The notes beneath the pieces are model-generated. The model did not search any database. It was not told where the DNA came from and was given only the letters and a program-made list of their open reading frames with translations. Below, in pieces: positions 15,841-27,594 of a stretch of 37,854 nt of DNA. The position numbers were made by a program, and so were the translations under genes. How positions within the stretch are numbered: the stretch's first letter is position 1; every line of letters starts with the position of its first letter. Origin of the DNA: Frankia sp. R82 (lineage in GTDB: Bacteria; Actinomycetota; Actinomycetes; Frankiales; Frankiaceae); assembly GCF_023716925.1 (NCBI RefSeq), contig NZ_JAMQQG010000041.1:1-37854 (forward strand), in the 5' to 3' direction.

Positions 15841-15973
15841 GACTCTTGCAGAACCGGCCCGGACCGGTGATCAGCACGACGCTGCCGTGGCCCTGCTCGG
15901 CGTCGTGCAGCCAAGTGCGCAGCGCGGCGAGTTCCGACTGCCGGCCGGCGAAGGGACGTTCCGCGTTCGGCAC
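15841..15973 (-). pseudogene. Remnant of a LuxR/AAA regulator, N-terminal part
   Basis: On the minus strand an ATG at 15973 opens MPNAERPFAGRQSELAALRT, then WLHDAEQGHGSVVLITGPGR. This is the start of the STAND-type ATPase found in large LuxR regulators (FVGRexEL...VVLVxGpaGvGKS). The Walker A region is corrupted to GPGRFCKS, and homology ends there. It cannot be functional. The 16-bp palindrome lies 21 bases upstream of its start codon. Confidence 0.6.
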
Positions 15974-15993
15974 GGCTCCATCATCGTCCCCGA

Positions 15994-16009
15994 CGGTTCC
16001 GCGGAACCG
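15994..16009. repeat. 16-bp perfect palindrome (right copy flanking the HNH gene)
   Basis: CGGTTCCGCGGAACCG, identical to the core at 14167-14182. Together the two copies bracket the DUF222-HNH gene and its promoter. Confidence 0.85.
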
Positions 16010-16042
16010 CCTCAGTGGCGGAAACCAGTGGCGGCACTGAGG
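16010..16042. other. Stem-loop adjoining the right palindrome
   Basis: Perfect 8-bp arms CCTCAGTG / CACTGAGG flank a 17-base loop that itself contains a second cagtggcgg. It begins directly after the palindrome. It could be a terminator or part of a mobile structure. Confidence 0.45.
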
Positions 16043-16109
16043 TTCGCGACGGCGAACGGCGGCATCGTCGAGGCCGTCACCATCCGAACCGAATCACCGG
16101 GAGATTTCG

Positions 16110-16721
16110 ATGGACATCATCGTGCATCCGATCATCGGCGCGTCGCCGCCGCACAACGACGACTGGGTCGACGCGGTGCTCGCCACCGTCGAAGGTGGCG
16201 CCGGAGCGCTGGTCAGCCGGGCGATGGGCATGCCCAGCCGCGAGACCGGCGTGCCTGCCCTGCTCATCACCGTCTGGGAGAACAGCGGCGCCGGCAGCAC
16301 CGCGCTCGTCGAGGTCAGGGACGGGTTGCGGATCGAGGCCGGGTTGCGTTATCAGGTCACCGCCGGCGGACGCGGGCTGGAGGTGGCCGGGCCGGCGCGG
16401 TATGTGCAGAGCACCGAGTTCGATGGTCCGCACGACCGGGCCTGGGTGGACGCGTTCACCGACAGCGGTCGGCGGCGTATCTGGCCGGCGATGCAGGCGG
16501 TGCCGGGTCTGGTGGCCTGCCTGACGGCGGTTGCCGCGGACGGAACAGCGCTCGCACTTGTGCTCGCCGAAAGTGTCGAGTCCCTTGAGGAGGCTCTGCG
16601 CCGCACCATGGCCACGGACCTGCTGCCCGACGAGGACCCCGTCATCCTCACCGGGCCCGACCATGTCGACACCCACCGCCTGCGGCATGCAGACCTACCT
16701 GCCAGCCTGTTCGGTGGCTGA
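16110..16721 (+). CDS. Conserved hypothetical protein, possible dimeric alpha/beta barrel
   Basis: 203 residues, no signal peptide or membrane helix. The start is set by GGGAG 5 bases before ATG 16110. The pattern of strands and helices (TALVEVRDGLRIEAGLRYQV; RIWPAMQAVPGLVACLTAVA; TALALVLAESVESLEEALRR) resembles two ABM-type (antibiotic-biosynthesis-monooxygenase-like) half-barrels. I do not see a motif that fixes a reaction. It stands alone between the HNH region and a HisC remnant. Confidence 0.7.
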   Translation: MDIIVHPIIGASPPHNDDWVDAVLATVEGGAGALVSRAMGMPSRETGVPALLITVWENSGAGSTALVEVRDGLRIEAGLRYQVTAGGRGLEVAGPARYVQSTEFDGPHDRAWVDAFTDSGRRRIWPAMQAVPGLVACLTAVAADGTALALVLAESVESLEEALRRTMATDLLPDEDPVILTGPDHVDTHRLRHADLPASLFGG

Positions 16722-16734
16722 CGCTGGCATCAGG

Positions 16735-17035
16735 AGGACCTTGAGCAGCTCGTCCCGCGCCCGTGGTCTGAACAGGCAGGAAGTTCGCGTCGCTCGGGAA
16801 GATCCGGGTCACCATCGCGGACGCGGCGAGGTGACGGTGCAGCCGCTCGCGTTCGGCCCGGATCTGAGCGATGGTGGCCCGGCCGTAGGCAACCCCCTGC
16901 GGTGACATCGCAGGTGTGACCGCGCGGATGGCGGACACCGACAGCGAGTAGGGCGCCATGATTCGGCCGAGGATGCCGATCACCTCAGGGTGAGCGACGG
17001 TGATGCCCATTCGTTCACCGGCCAGGCTGAACTCC
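16735..17035 (-). pseudogene. Histidinol-phosphate aminotransferase (HisC)-like remnant
   Basis: A minus-strand frame reads FSLAGERMGITVAHPEVIGI, then LGRIMAPYSLSVSAIRAVTP, SPQG, IRAERERLHRHLAAS and RIFPSDANFLPVQT. This corresponds to the region from just after the PLP-lysine (SKAFGLAGLRxGY) to near the C-terminus of HisC. The lysine itself, the N-terminal two thirds and the end are missing. After PVQTTG the expected RDELLKVLLMPAS continues in another frame, so there is also a frameshift near 16765. It is a non-functional fragment. The APYSLS...SPQG pattern resembles proteobacterial-type HisC. Confidence 0.65.
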
Positions 17036-17102
17036 TTTGTACCCGTCCGCCGGCCGCGCAGCTCATGCGGTTCTCGCGGGCTGCGGGTGCGGCCGAGCGG
17101 GT

Positions 17103-17135
17103 GTGCCCCGGTCACCGAGTAGGCGACCGGGGCAC
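17103..17135 (-). terminator. Hairpin terminator after the nitrobindin-like gene
   Basis: Perfect 11-bp arms GTGCCCCGGTC / GACCGGGGCAC with an 11-base loop lie about 25 bases beyond the stop of the minus-strand gene ending at 17161. No T-run follows, as is usual in high-G+C actinobacteria. Confidence 0.65.
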
Positions 17136-17160
17136 GATGGCGCAGGGGCGTCGGCGCTGC

Positions 17161-17778
17161 TCAGGCGTCGGCGGCGCGGCGCAGAACGTTACGGTCGGTG
17201 TGGATGACGGGCTCGGCGACGCGGCCGTGGGTGATGACGGTCTTCTCGTCATAGCCCCAGCCGCCGTCCGGATAAAGGGTGATCGCCACCTCGTAGAGAG
17301 TGGTGTTCGCCGCCTTGATCAGGTACGGGTTGGACAGGATGCCGTAGCTGGTGGAGCCCTGCTCGGCGCGCATCGTGTAACTGGTGGCGTCGACGGTGGC
17401 CTCGCCGCCGGCGATCAGGGTCTGGCCGCGGGGGACCATGAACGAGCGCATCACGTGGCCGAGTTCGGCGTCCCACAGCCAGTAGCCGACCTCGGTGTGG
17501 AAGGGGTTCTCCTCCTCGACGGCGGTGCGCCAGGCGGCCATCCGGTAGTCGAGGCCGTAGAGGTGCTGGCTGCCGTTGTCGACGGGGCCAAACGGCTTGA
17601 GAGTGACCTTCTCCCGGTACGGGGTCGTGATCATCGAGCCTTCGACGTTACCGAAGGCGATGTCGATGCCCTGGTCGCCTTCCCATTCGCCGGCCAGGGC
17701 GGCAAGCGGGCCCCACTCGGAACCAACCTGGTTGGTCAACGCCGGATCCTCCTCATGACTGGATGGTGGTCGATTCAT
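17161..17778 (-). CDS. Nitrobindin/FABP-like heme-binding beta-barrel family protein
   Basis: About 205 residues. The opening PLAALAGEWEGDQGIDIAFG is like the LxxLLGtWxGxG start of the nitrobindin/THAP4 heme-binding barrel. Alternating short strands follow (YREKVTLKPFG, QHLYGLDYRMAAW, VGYWLWDAELGHVMRSFMVP) and a C-terminal VAITLYPDGGWGYDEKTVIT. Some members of this fold bind heme or small ligands; whether this one does is not shown. Start choice is open. ATG 17778 has no ribosome binding site, whereas TTG 17739 has GAGGAGG 8 bases upstream and would give 192 residues. A terminator hairpin follows the gene. Confidence 0.75.
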   Translation of the reverse strand: MNRPPSSHEEDPALTNQVGSEWGPLAALAGEWEGDQGIDIAFGNVEGSMITTPYREKVTLKPFGPVDNGSQHLYGLDYRMAAWRTAVEEENPFHTEVGYWLWDAELGHVMRSFMVPRGQTLIAGGEATVDATSYTMRAEQGSTSYGILSNPYLIKAANTTLYEVAITLYPDGGWGYDEKTVITHGRVAEPVIHTDRNVLRRAADA

Positions 17779-17822
17779 AGGTACTACACCGAGATGTCGT
17801 GCAGGTGATCGGCGGCAACCTC

Positions 17823-17867
17823 GCACCGGTGCCGGCGGCAGATGCCCTCCGCCGCCGGCACCGGTGC
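17823..17867 (-). terminator. Strong hairpin terminator after nifJ
   Basis: Perfect 16-bp arms GCACCGGTGCCGGCGG / CCGCCGGCACCGGTGC with a 13-base loop start 22 bases past the nifJ stop, between nifJ and the next gene on the same strand. This indicates that the two genes are transcribed separately. Confidence 0.8.
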
Positions 17868-17888
17868 GGCCCCGCCACGGCGGATGGG

Positions 17889-21425
<3,537 letters not shown>

Positions 21426-21720
21426 GCGTTCCAGGGTCGGCCGCCAACACGGTGGCGAGAGGGGGACTTCCGTCCCCTCGACTTGGCCTGAATGTCCCGT
21501 TATGTCACATCTGTCGACCCGGACGCGCCCAGATGCGCCCCGGACCACTGTGGCGCCGATGCCCGATGGGCTGTCGTTCCAGCCCTATAGAAAATGGTCA
21601 AATCACCCGAATTGGCGGACGTCCGGGTGATGGCCGACCGGGTGACCGCACCGATGGTGGATGGTGGAGGCAGCGGCACGGGAAAGAGGCAGCGGCACGG
21701 GCAGCGGCAGGGGGCAGCGG
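21426..21720. promoter_or_regulatory. Divergent nifJ / nadE promoter region
   Basis: A 295-base gap between divergent starts. A TATAGA (21589-21594) ahead of nadE is a plausible -10 element. I looked for a sigma-54 nif promoter (TGGCAC-N5-TTGCA) toward nifJ and did not find one. The nadE side holds two copies of aggcagcggcacggg (21668-21682 and 21687-21701) that run up to the ribosome binding site. Confidence 0.45.
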
Positions 21721-23811
21721 GTGCGGGAGTTCGGGGCGATCCATCGGCATGGGCTGGTGCGGGTGGCGGCGGGGACGCCGGTGGTGGCGGTCGCGGATCC
21801 GGCGCGTAACGCCGCGGCGACGATCGCGCTGGCGCGTCAGGCCGACGCGGACGGGGTGGACGTCGTCGTCTACCCGGAGCTCGGGCTGTCGTCGTATGCG
21901 ATCGGGGACCTGCACCTGCAGGACGCGCTGCTCGGTGAGGTGGAGCGGGCCGTCGACGCCGTGTGCGCGGCCAGCGCGCAGCTTGGGCCGTTGCTGCTGG
22001 TGGGGGCGCCGCTGCGGTGCGGCGGGCGGTTGTTCAACACGGCGCTGGCGATCTCCCGGGGGCGGCTGCTCGGGGTGGTGCCGAAGGTGTACCTGCCGAA
22101 CTCGCGGGAGTACTACGAGAAGCGCTGGTTCGCCTCCGGGGCCGGGCAGGAGGGAGCCGGCTCGACGATCACCGTGGCGGGGCGGACGGTGCCGTTCGGG
22201 GCAGATCTGATCTTCGCGGCGCAGGATCTTGACGATCTGGTGGTCGGGGTGGAGATCTGCGAGGACTACTGGGCGCCGGTGCCGCCGTCGTCGTATGCGG
22301 CACTCGCCGGGGCGACGCTGCTGGCGAACCTGTCGGCGTCGAACATCGTGGTCGGCAAGGCGGCGGTGCGCGCGCAGCTGTCGGCGGCGCAGTCGACGCG
22401 GGCGATGGCAGCCTACGTCTACTCGGCGGCGGGCACCGGTGAGAGCACCACGGACCTGTCCTGGGACGGGCAGGGCACCATCCACGAGCTCGGGGATCTG
22501 CTCGCCGCATCGGCGCGGTTCACCGACGGGCCGCAGCTCGTCGTCGCCGACGTGGATCTGGGCCGGGTCCGCCTGGAGCGGATGCGCACGCCGACGTTCG
22601 CCGATGCGGCCCGCTACGGCGGGGAGCCGGCGCGGCGGTATCGCACCATCGGTTTCGACCACCGGCCGCATGGACGGGACGTGGGGCTGCGCCGGCCGCA
22701 GCGGCGGTTTCCGTTCGTGCCGGACACGCCGGAGCGGCTCGATCTGGACTGTTATGAGGCGTTCAACATCCAGGTGCACGGTCTCGCGCAGCGCTTTCGT
22801 GCCGTGGGCGGTGGACGGGACGCCGTGGCCGCGGGGCACAGCCACGGGCGGATGGTGATCGGGGTGTCCGGTGGGTTGGACTCGACGCATGCGCTGATCG
22901 TGGCGGCGAAGGCGTGCGATCTGCTCGGGATTCCGCGCACGACGATTCTGGCGTACACGATGCCGGGTTTTGCCACCGGCGACATAACCAAGGCGAACGC
23001 GTGGGCGCTGATGCGGGCGCTTGGCGTCGAGGCCGCCGAGATCGACATTCGGCCGGCGGCCCGGCAGCTGCTCGCCGGCATCGGGCATCCGGCCGCGGAC
23101 GGGGTGGCGCAGTACGACGTCACCTATGAGAACGTGCAGGCCGGGTTGCGCACCGACTATCTTTTCCGGCTGGCAAACCGCCACGGCGGTTTCGTGATCG
23201 GCACCGGGGATCTTTCCGAGCTGGCGCTGGGCTGGTGCACCTATGGTGTCGGCGACCAGATGAGCCATTACGCGGTGAACGCGGGGGTGCCGAAGACGCT
23301 GATCCAGTACCTCATTCGGTGGACGGTGGGTTCCGGGCAGTTCGACGAGGCGACGGGGGCACTGCTCACCGCGGTTCTCGACACCGAGATCTCCCCCGAG
23401 CTCGTCCCCGCCGACGCCGAGACCGGCGCGATGCAGAGCACCCAGGACCGGATCGGCCCATACGAGCTGCACGACTTCTTCCTGTTCCACGTCCTGCGGT
23501 ACGGGCTGGCGCCGTCGAAGGTGCTGTTTTTGGCCTGGGCGGCGTGGCGGGACGCCGACGCGGCGGGCTGGCCGGCGGGTTTCCCCGCGGACGAGCGGCA
23601 TTCCTATGATCTGGCCACGATCGAACGCTGGCTGCGGGAGTTCCTCGTGCGGTTCTTCGCCACGTCCCAGTTCAAGCGCTCCGCGCTGCCGGACGGACCG
23701 AAGGTGAGTTTCGGCGGCTCACTGTCGCCGCGTGGTGACTGGCGCGCGCCGTCGGATGCCAGCCCCGCCGCCTGGCTCGCCGAACTTGATCGGGGCGGTC
23801 CAGCCCACTGA
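21721..23811 (+). CDS. nadE: Glutamine-hydrolysing NAD+ synthetase
   Basis: 696 residues, matching the two-domain actinobacterial enzyme. It amidates deamido-NAD+ with ammonia from glutamine and ATP. The N-terminal nitrilase-type glutaminase has the Glu in VVYPELGLSSY, Lys in VPKVYLPNSREYY and nucleophile Cys in GVEICEDYW. The C-terminal synthetase has the PP-loop IGVSGGLDSTHAL, then YTMPGFATGDITKANAWAL and IGTGDLSELALGWCTYGVGD. The GTG at 21721 is preferred: AGGGGG is 6 bases upstream, and the family N-terminus (a short lead, then HGLVRVAAGTP) follows. An ATG at 21661 would add 20 low-complexity residues. A terminator follows the gene. Confidence 0.96.
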   Translation: MREFGAIHRHGLVRVAAGTPVVAVADPARNAAATIALARQADADGVDVVVYPELGLSSYAIGDLHLQDALLGEVERAVDAVCAASAQLGPLLLVGAPLRCGGRLFNTALAISRGRLLGVVPKVYLPNSREYYEKRWFASGAGQEGAGSTITVAGRTVPFGADLIFAAQDLDDLVVGVEICEDYWAPVPPSSYAALAGATLLANLSASNIVVGKAAVRAQLSAAQSTRAMAAYVYSAAGTGESTTDLSWDGQGTIHELGDLLAASARFTDGPQLVVADVDLGRVRLERMRTPTFADAARYGGEPARRYRTIGFDHRPHGRDVGLRRPQRRFPFVPDTPERLDLDCYEAFNIQVHGLAQRFRAVGGGRDAVAAGHSHGRMVIGVSGGLDSTHALIVAAKACDLLGIPRTTILAYTMPGFATGDITKANAWALMRALGVEAAEIDIRPAARQLLAGIGHPAADGVAQYDVTYENVQAGLRTDYLFRLANRHGGFVIGTGDLSELALGWCTYGVGDQMSHYAVNAGVPKTLIQYLIRWTVGSGQFDEATGALLTAVLDTEISPELVPADAETGAMQSTQDRIGPYELHDFFLFHVLRYGLAPSKVLFLAWAAWRDADAAGWPAGFPADERHSYDLATIERWLREFLVRFFATSQFKRSALPDGPKVSFGGSLSPRGDWRAPSDASPAAWLAELDRGGPAH

Positions 23812-23869
23812 TCTCCTTCCCGCCGATGGTCGCCGCATTGCTATGAGCCGATAACACTCTTATGGGTAC

Positions 23870-23893
23870 CCCCGTGCCGCGACACGGGGTTTT
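23870..23893 (+). terminator. Intrinsic terminator after nadE
   Basis: CCCCGTG / CACGGGG stem with a 6-base loop followed by TTTT, about 60 bases past the nadE stop. Confidence 0.75.
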
Positions 23894-23983
23894 CCGGCCA
23901 GACCGGGATGACAGGCGCTCCTTCGGTATGTAAGAGTGCCCCCGAAAGCGGCCCGGGAACTGTCCCGTACGGACTACTCCCGC

Positions 23984-24022
23984 GTTTCAGGGGCGCACGT
24001 TTCAGGGGCGCACGTTTCAGGG
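23984..24022 (+). repeat. 15-bp tandem repeat in the leader of the Pro-rich protein gene
   Basis: Two perfect copies of gtttcaggggcgcac (23984-23998, 23999-24013) and a partial third that merges into the GGGAGGGAGG ribosome binding site. Confidence 0.9.
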
Positions 24023-24033
24023 AGGGAGGCGCA

Positions 24034-25029
24034 GTGAGCAGGCACCGCCAGCAGGCGACCGGACGGCACCGCCCGGTTCCCACCCAGCAGGCCCAGCAGA
24101 CCCCGCGAGCCCCGCGGCGCTCCGGCCGGCATGCCCGCCTGCCCGTTCCGGCCCGCCAGCCGATGTCCGCCACACGGCGGGCCCGGCGCGATGCCACCCT
24201 GGCTACCGGTGCGATTCTCGCGCTGCTCACCGCCGTCCTGGTCACCACCAGGTTCACCCCCCAGCTCACCGCCACCGCGATGGAGACCGGGCCAGGGCCG
24301 CAGTCAGCGGGCGAGCAGTCAGCGGGCGAGGCGGCCGGTCACGCGAAGGGCATGGTCACCGACCCGACCGTCGACGGCGGCAGCGGCCAGCCTCTGCCGG
24401 GCCTGATCGCCACGACGGACCCCGGACCAATCGGCCAGATCATCGCCGTGCCCACGTCCGCGCACACCCCCCGGGCCCGCTTCGCCGCTCGCATGCACGC
24501 CAGTCCGCGTGGGACGGTGCCGGCGGTGCCGGCCCGGCCGGGCCCGGTCGCGTTTCCCGCACCCCGGCCGCCCATGGCACCGACTCTGTCCGCATCTCCT
24601 GGCGACACCCGATCACCGCAGGGCTCCGCAGCGGCACCGGCGGCACCCGTCCCGGCAGCCACCCCAGTGCCAAGCCCGACGTCCGGTAGTCCGTCGATGC
24701 CGAGTGCGCCGCCGTCCCGGCCGGCGCCGTCCGCATCGCCGCCAGCGCCGGCACCCACCCGGCCGGCGCCGACCCCCACACAGCCGACGTCCAGTGCCAA
24801 GCCGGACGGCACGCCCGCCCCCAGCTCCCCGCCGGTCACTCCCGCGACGCAGGAGCCGTCGCCGCAACCCACCGCCACACCGGACGTACCGGCTCCGACC
24901 CCTGCGCCCGATGAAACGTCGAGCTCGCCCCCGTCCCCCAGCGCCACCCCGGCCGCGTCCGACGAGCCACCACCCTCGGCCACAGCGACTCCCGCTGACA
25001 GCGCCGACTCCCCCACGCCCACCCCGTGA
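24034..25029 (+). CDS. Membrane-anchored Pro/Ser/Thr/Ala-rich protein
   Basis: 331 residues starting at GTG 24034, set by GGGAGGGAGG just upstream. A basic, Gln/Arg-rich cytoplasmic N-terminus of about 50-60 residues precedes one hydrophobic helix (LATGAILALLTAVLVTT, about 63-80). The rest is an extracellular low-complexity stalk rich in Pro, Ser, Thr and Ala that ends TPADSADSPTPTP. A 15-bp duplication at 24301-24330 gives SAGEQ repeats. No enzymatic domain is visible. Such stalks are often O-glycosylated cell-envelope spacers, but that is inference. It overlaps nothing and converges on the lipoprotein gene. Confidence 0.75.
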   Translation: MSRHRQQATGRHRPVPTQQAQQTPRAPRRSGRHARLPVPARQPMSATRRARRDATLATGAILALLTAVLVTTRFTPQLTATAMETGPGPQSAGEQSAGEAAGHAKGMVTDPTVDGGSGQPLPGLIATTDPGPIGQIIAVPTSAHTPRARFAARMHASPRGTVPAVPARPGPVAFPAPRPPMAPTLSASPGDTRSPQGSAAAPAAPVPAATPVPSPTSGSPSMPSAPPSRPAPSASPPAPAPTRPAPTPTQPTSSAKPDGTPAPSSPPVTPATQEPSPQPTATPDVPAPTPAPDETSSSPPSPSATPAASDEPPPSATATPADSADSPTPTP

Positions 25030-25142
25030 ACGCACCATGCGCCGCGGTCGGCCAGCACGTCAGCCTGGTCGAGCAGCCTCTGGTCTCCCGCGCGGTTTCC
25101 CACGCGCCTCGCTGACCGGCCGTGCGGCGGTACGTCACGCAG

Positions 25143-25679
25143 TCACCCCGCAGTAAGCGCCAGCACGTAGGTGCCGGGGTGGGTAGCGCCGGACTGGTCG
25201 AGCAGCGGGCCGTCGTCCCAGGTGAGGGTGGTCGTGGTGGTGGTGTCCGGTGGAGTGACGAGGATACGGGTCGCCTCGAACGCGCCGGGGACGCCTGGCT
25301 CGGCGGGCAGATAGCGCAGGGCGGCGTGGGCGGCACTTCCTGGGGCGAGGACGATCCGGCTCGGGTTGACCAGCGGGGAGCGCTCGAGGTCCCAGCTACT
25401 GCCGGCGTCGGCGACCAGCTGTACGCCGGGATAGCCGCTGACCGCGCAGCGCCGCGACGAGCGGTTGGTGAGCACGATCTGGCGCTCTCGCTGGTCCCCT
25501 TCGAGCGTGGACACCGGGCCGAGTGACGCCGTCAGGTCGCCGGCCGCGCACCGGTTCACCGCATCGGCGCCGGTCACCGCTGCCGCCGCGGGCGTGCCGG
25601 ACGACCCGCCGCAGGCGCTGAGGCTCAGCGCCATGGCCAGCGCCGTCGTGGTGACGGTCAGGTGCGCCGCTCGTCGCAT
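25143..25679 (-). CDS. DUF4232-type lipoprotein
   Basis: 178 residues. The ATG at 25679 starts MRRAAHLTVTTTALAMALSL followed by lipobox LSAC-GG, so the mature protein is predicted to be lipid-anchored on the outer face of the membrane. The body is a small beta-sandwich like DUF4232: a Cys near the start (NRCAAGDL), then QIVLTNRSSRRCAVSGYPGV, then a C-terminal PLLDQSGATHPGTYVLAL. The two internal Cys may form a disulfide. A GGAACGGGG lies upstream of the start. Function of the family is unknown. Confidence 0.82.
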   Translation of the reverse strand: MRRAAHLTVTTTALAMALSLSACGGSSGTPAAAAVTGADAVNRCAAGDLTASLGPVSTLEGDQRERQIVLTNRSSRRCAVSGYPGVQLVADAGSSWDLERSPLVNPSRIVLAPGSAAHAALRYLPAEPGVPGAFEATRILVTPPDTTTTTTLTWDDGPLLDQSGATHPGTYVLALTAG

Positions 25680-25894
25680 CTGTGCACCCCGTTCCGCAGG
25701 CCAGGGGCCCACCGTCGATCGCCGCGCGTTGAACACCAGGACTGTGACACCAGGACTGTAAGGCTTCGCGGCACGCAGGAGCATAGAAGCGAATCTGCTT
25801 CCCGTCGGGGACGTCGGGTATTCTGCGCACCCTGCGGATCAGCTCGGCCGCGGCGATGATCGGCCGCTGGTGCAGTTTTCCACGGGGGGTGGGG

Positions 25895-27514
25895 ATGAGC
25901 GCTGTCACGATGCTGGTCCGGGGTGCGAACACCGATCTTGCGACCGAGACGGTCCGGGCGGTCGTCAGGGCAGGCTCGCAGGTGCCGATCGACGTCTGCG
26001 CGGTGTTGTTGACCGGTGCCGGCAAGGTCCGTTCGGACGACGACTTTGTGTTCTACAACCAGCCTCGGCACCGGTCCGGCGCGGTGGACGTCGCCAACGA
26101 TGCACACGGTGGCGTGGCGACGGTGCGTCTTGCGTCCGTCGAGCCCGGCATCACCACGGTGGTGCTGGCCGGGTCGGTTGATGGTGGCACGTTCGCCGGT
26201 CTCGCCGAGCTGCAGGTGGCGGTCGAGAATCCCGCAGGACGCGTTCTGGCCGGATTCCGTCCGGGAGCGATGGATCCTGTGACGACCATGGTGTTCGGCG
26301 AGTTCTACCGGCGTGGGAGCGGGTGGCGGTACCGGGCGGTCGGTCAGGGCTGGAGCAGCGGTCTGGCGGGGCTCGCCCGTAGCTATGGCATCTCCGTCGA
26401 CGACACCGCGGACGAGGCTCCCCCGCCGCCGCAGCCGGCCGGGTCCGCCCGGCGGGCCGACTGGTATCCGGATCCGCGGGCGGCGGGGCTGGTTCGCTGG
26501 TGGGACGGCACGGCCTGGACGGAACACACCGGGCCTGCGCCGTCGGCCACCGTCGGCGGCTGCGAGCGATGCGGTGTCCGTCCACCGCACCGCCGCTTCG
26601 GCCCGCAGCCCGCGGTCGTCTCGCCCTGCCCGACCTGCGAGCAGCAGATCAGCCAGATCCTGGCCCGGTGGACGGTGCGGGCCGCGGACGCCATCGGGGC
26701 TGCGGGCCCGGCGCACCTGGAACCGCTCTGGGCCGAGCTGCGGTTCCATCGGATTCCGATGGCGGCCGGCCAGGCCCGGTACCGGGTGGCGGCCCTCACG
26801 CATCTGCAGCGCGTCGTCACGTTCGCCTTCGACGACGGGATCATCGAGGACAGTGAGGTGACGTTCTTCGAGGCCGAGGTGCGCCGCCTCGACGTGCACG
26901 GTTTCGAGATCGACCAGATGCGCGCGTGGCTGCGCCGCGGCCTTGAGCTTTCTCGCATCCGCGCCGGCCACCTGCCGACGGTGCGTACCACCACGCTGCA
27001 TCTCGACCTCGACGAGATCGTGCATCTCGACGTCCCCGTCACCCAGATCCGCCAGCTCGCCAACGGACCGAAGCAGACCGCGGGACGGCTGGTCGCCAGC
27101 AACAGCAAGCTGCGCTTTCTCGCCCACACCGGCAGCGGCACCCAGGTCGCCTGGTCGAAGGTCGTCGAGGTGACCGCACGTGGCGACCGGGTTGCCATTT
27201 CCGCGACGACGACCAGGGGCGGTGGTGCCTACCTGGTCAGCGACGCCGAATACGTTGCCGCGGTCCTGTCCGCCGCGATGCGCGTCGCCCGCCGGCTGGT
27301 GATCGCGCCCGGTGCGCGCGACAGCCGGGCCATCCCGCAGGCGGTGAAGGCCGAGGTCTGGCAGCGCGACGGCGGTGCCTGCGTCGAGTGCCGGGCCCGC
27401 GAGTACCTGGAGTTCGACCACGTCATTCCGCACAGCCGCGGTGGGGCGTCCAGCGTGAACAACCTTCAACTGCTGTGCCGCCGCTGCAACCAGCTCAAGG
27501 GCGCCCGGATCTGA
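25895..27514 (+). CDS. TerD - DUF2510 - zinc ribbon - HNH endonuclease fusion
   Basis: 539 residues from ATG 25895, which follows GGGGGGTGGGG. Domains in order: TerD (about 1-170; [67 protein letters not shown]); DUF2510 (about 185-210; [20 protein letters not shown]); a Cys4 zinc site (CERCG...CPTC); a helical segment with [20 protein letters not shown] that resembles TerB; a PH/GRAM-like beta segment ([20 protein letters not shown]); and an intact HNH nuclease at the C-terminus ([43 protein letters not shown]). TerD domains bind calcium and occur in tellurite/phage stress systems; DUF2510 is often found in actinobacterial envelope proteins. The combination suggests a stress-gated nuclease; this is inference. 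It is divergent from the lipoprotein. Confidence 0.88.
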   Translation: MSAVTMLVRGANTDLATETVRAVVRAGSQVPIDVCAVLLTGAGKVRSDDDFVFYNQPRHRSGAVDVANDAHGGVATVRLASVEPGITTVVLAGSVDGGTFAGLAELQVAVENPAGRVLAGFRPGAMDPVTTMVFGEFYRRGSGWRYRAVGQGWSSGLAGLARSYGISVDDTADEAPPPPQPAGSARRADWYPDPRAAGLVRWWDGTAWTEHTGPAPSATVGGCERCGVRPPHRRFGPQPAVVSPCPTCEQQISQILARWTVRAADAIGAAGPAHLEPLWAELRFHRIPMAAGQARYRVAALTHLQRVVTFAFDDGIIEDSEVTFFEAEVRRLDVHGFEIDQMRAWLRRGLELSRIRAGHLPTVRTTTLHLDLDEIVHLDVPVTQIRQLANGPKQTAGRLVASNSKLRFLAHTGSGTQVAWSKVVEVTARGDRVAISATTTRGGGAYLVSDAEYVAAVLSAAMRVARRLVIAPGARDSRAIPQAVKAEVWQRDGGACVECRAREYLEFDHVIPHSRGGASSVNNLQLLCRRCNQLKGARI

Positions 27515-27594
27515 CGCTGCCCGCAGCGGTGGCGTCCACGGGCGTGTCCTGGACATACTCGGCAGACCGCCGTCCGCGAGCGACTGGAGTACCC

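Noticed and set aside
21598-23601. A 667-codon minus-strand frame
   Set aside because: Antisense to nadE; Arg/Pro-rich with no recognisable domain.
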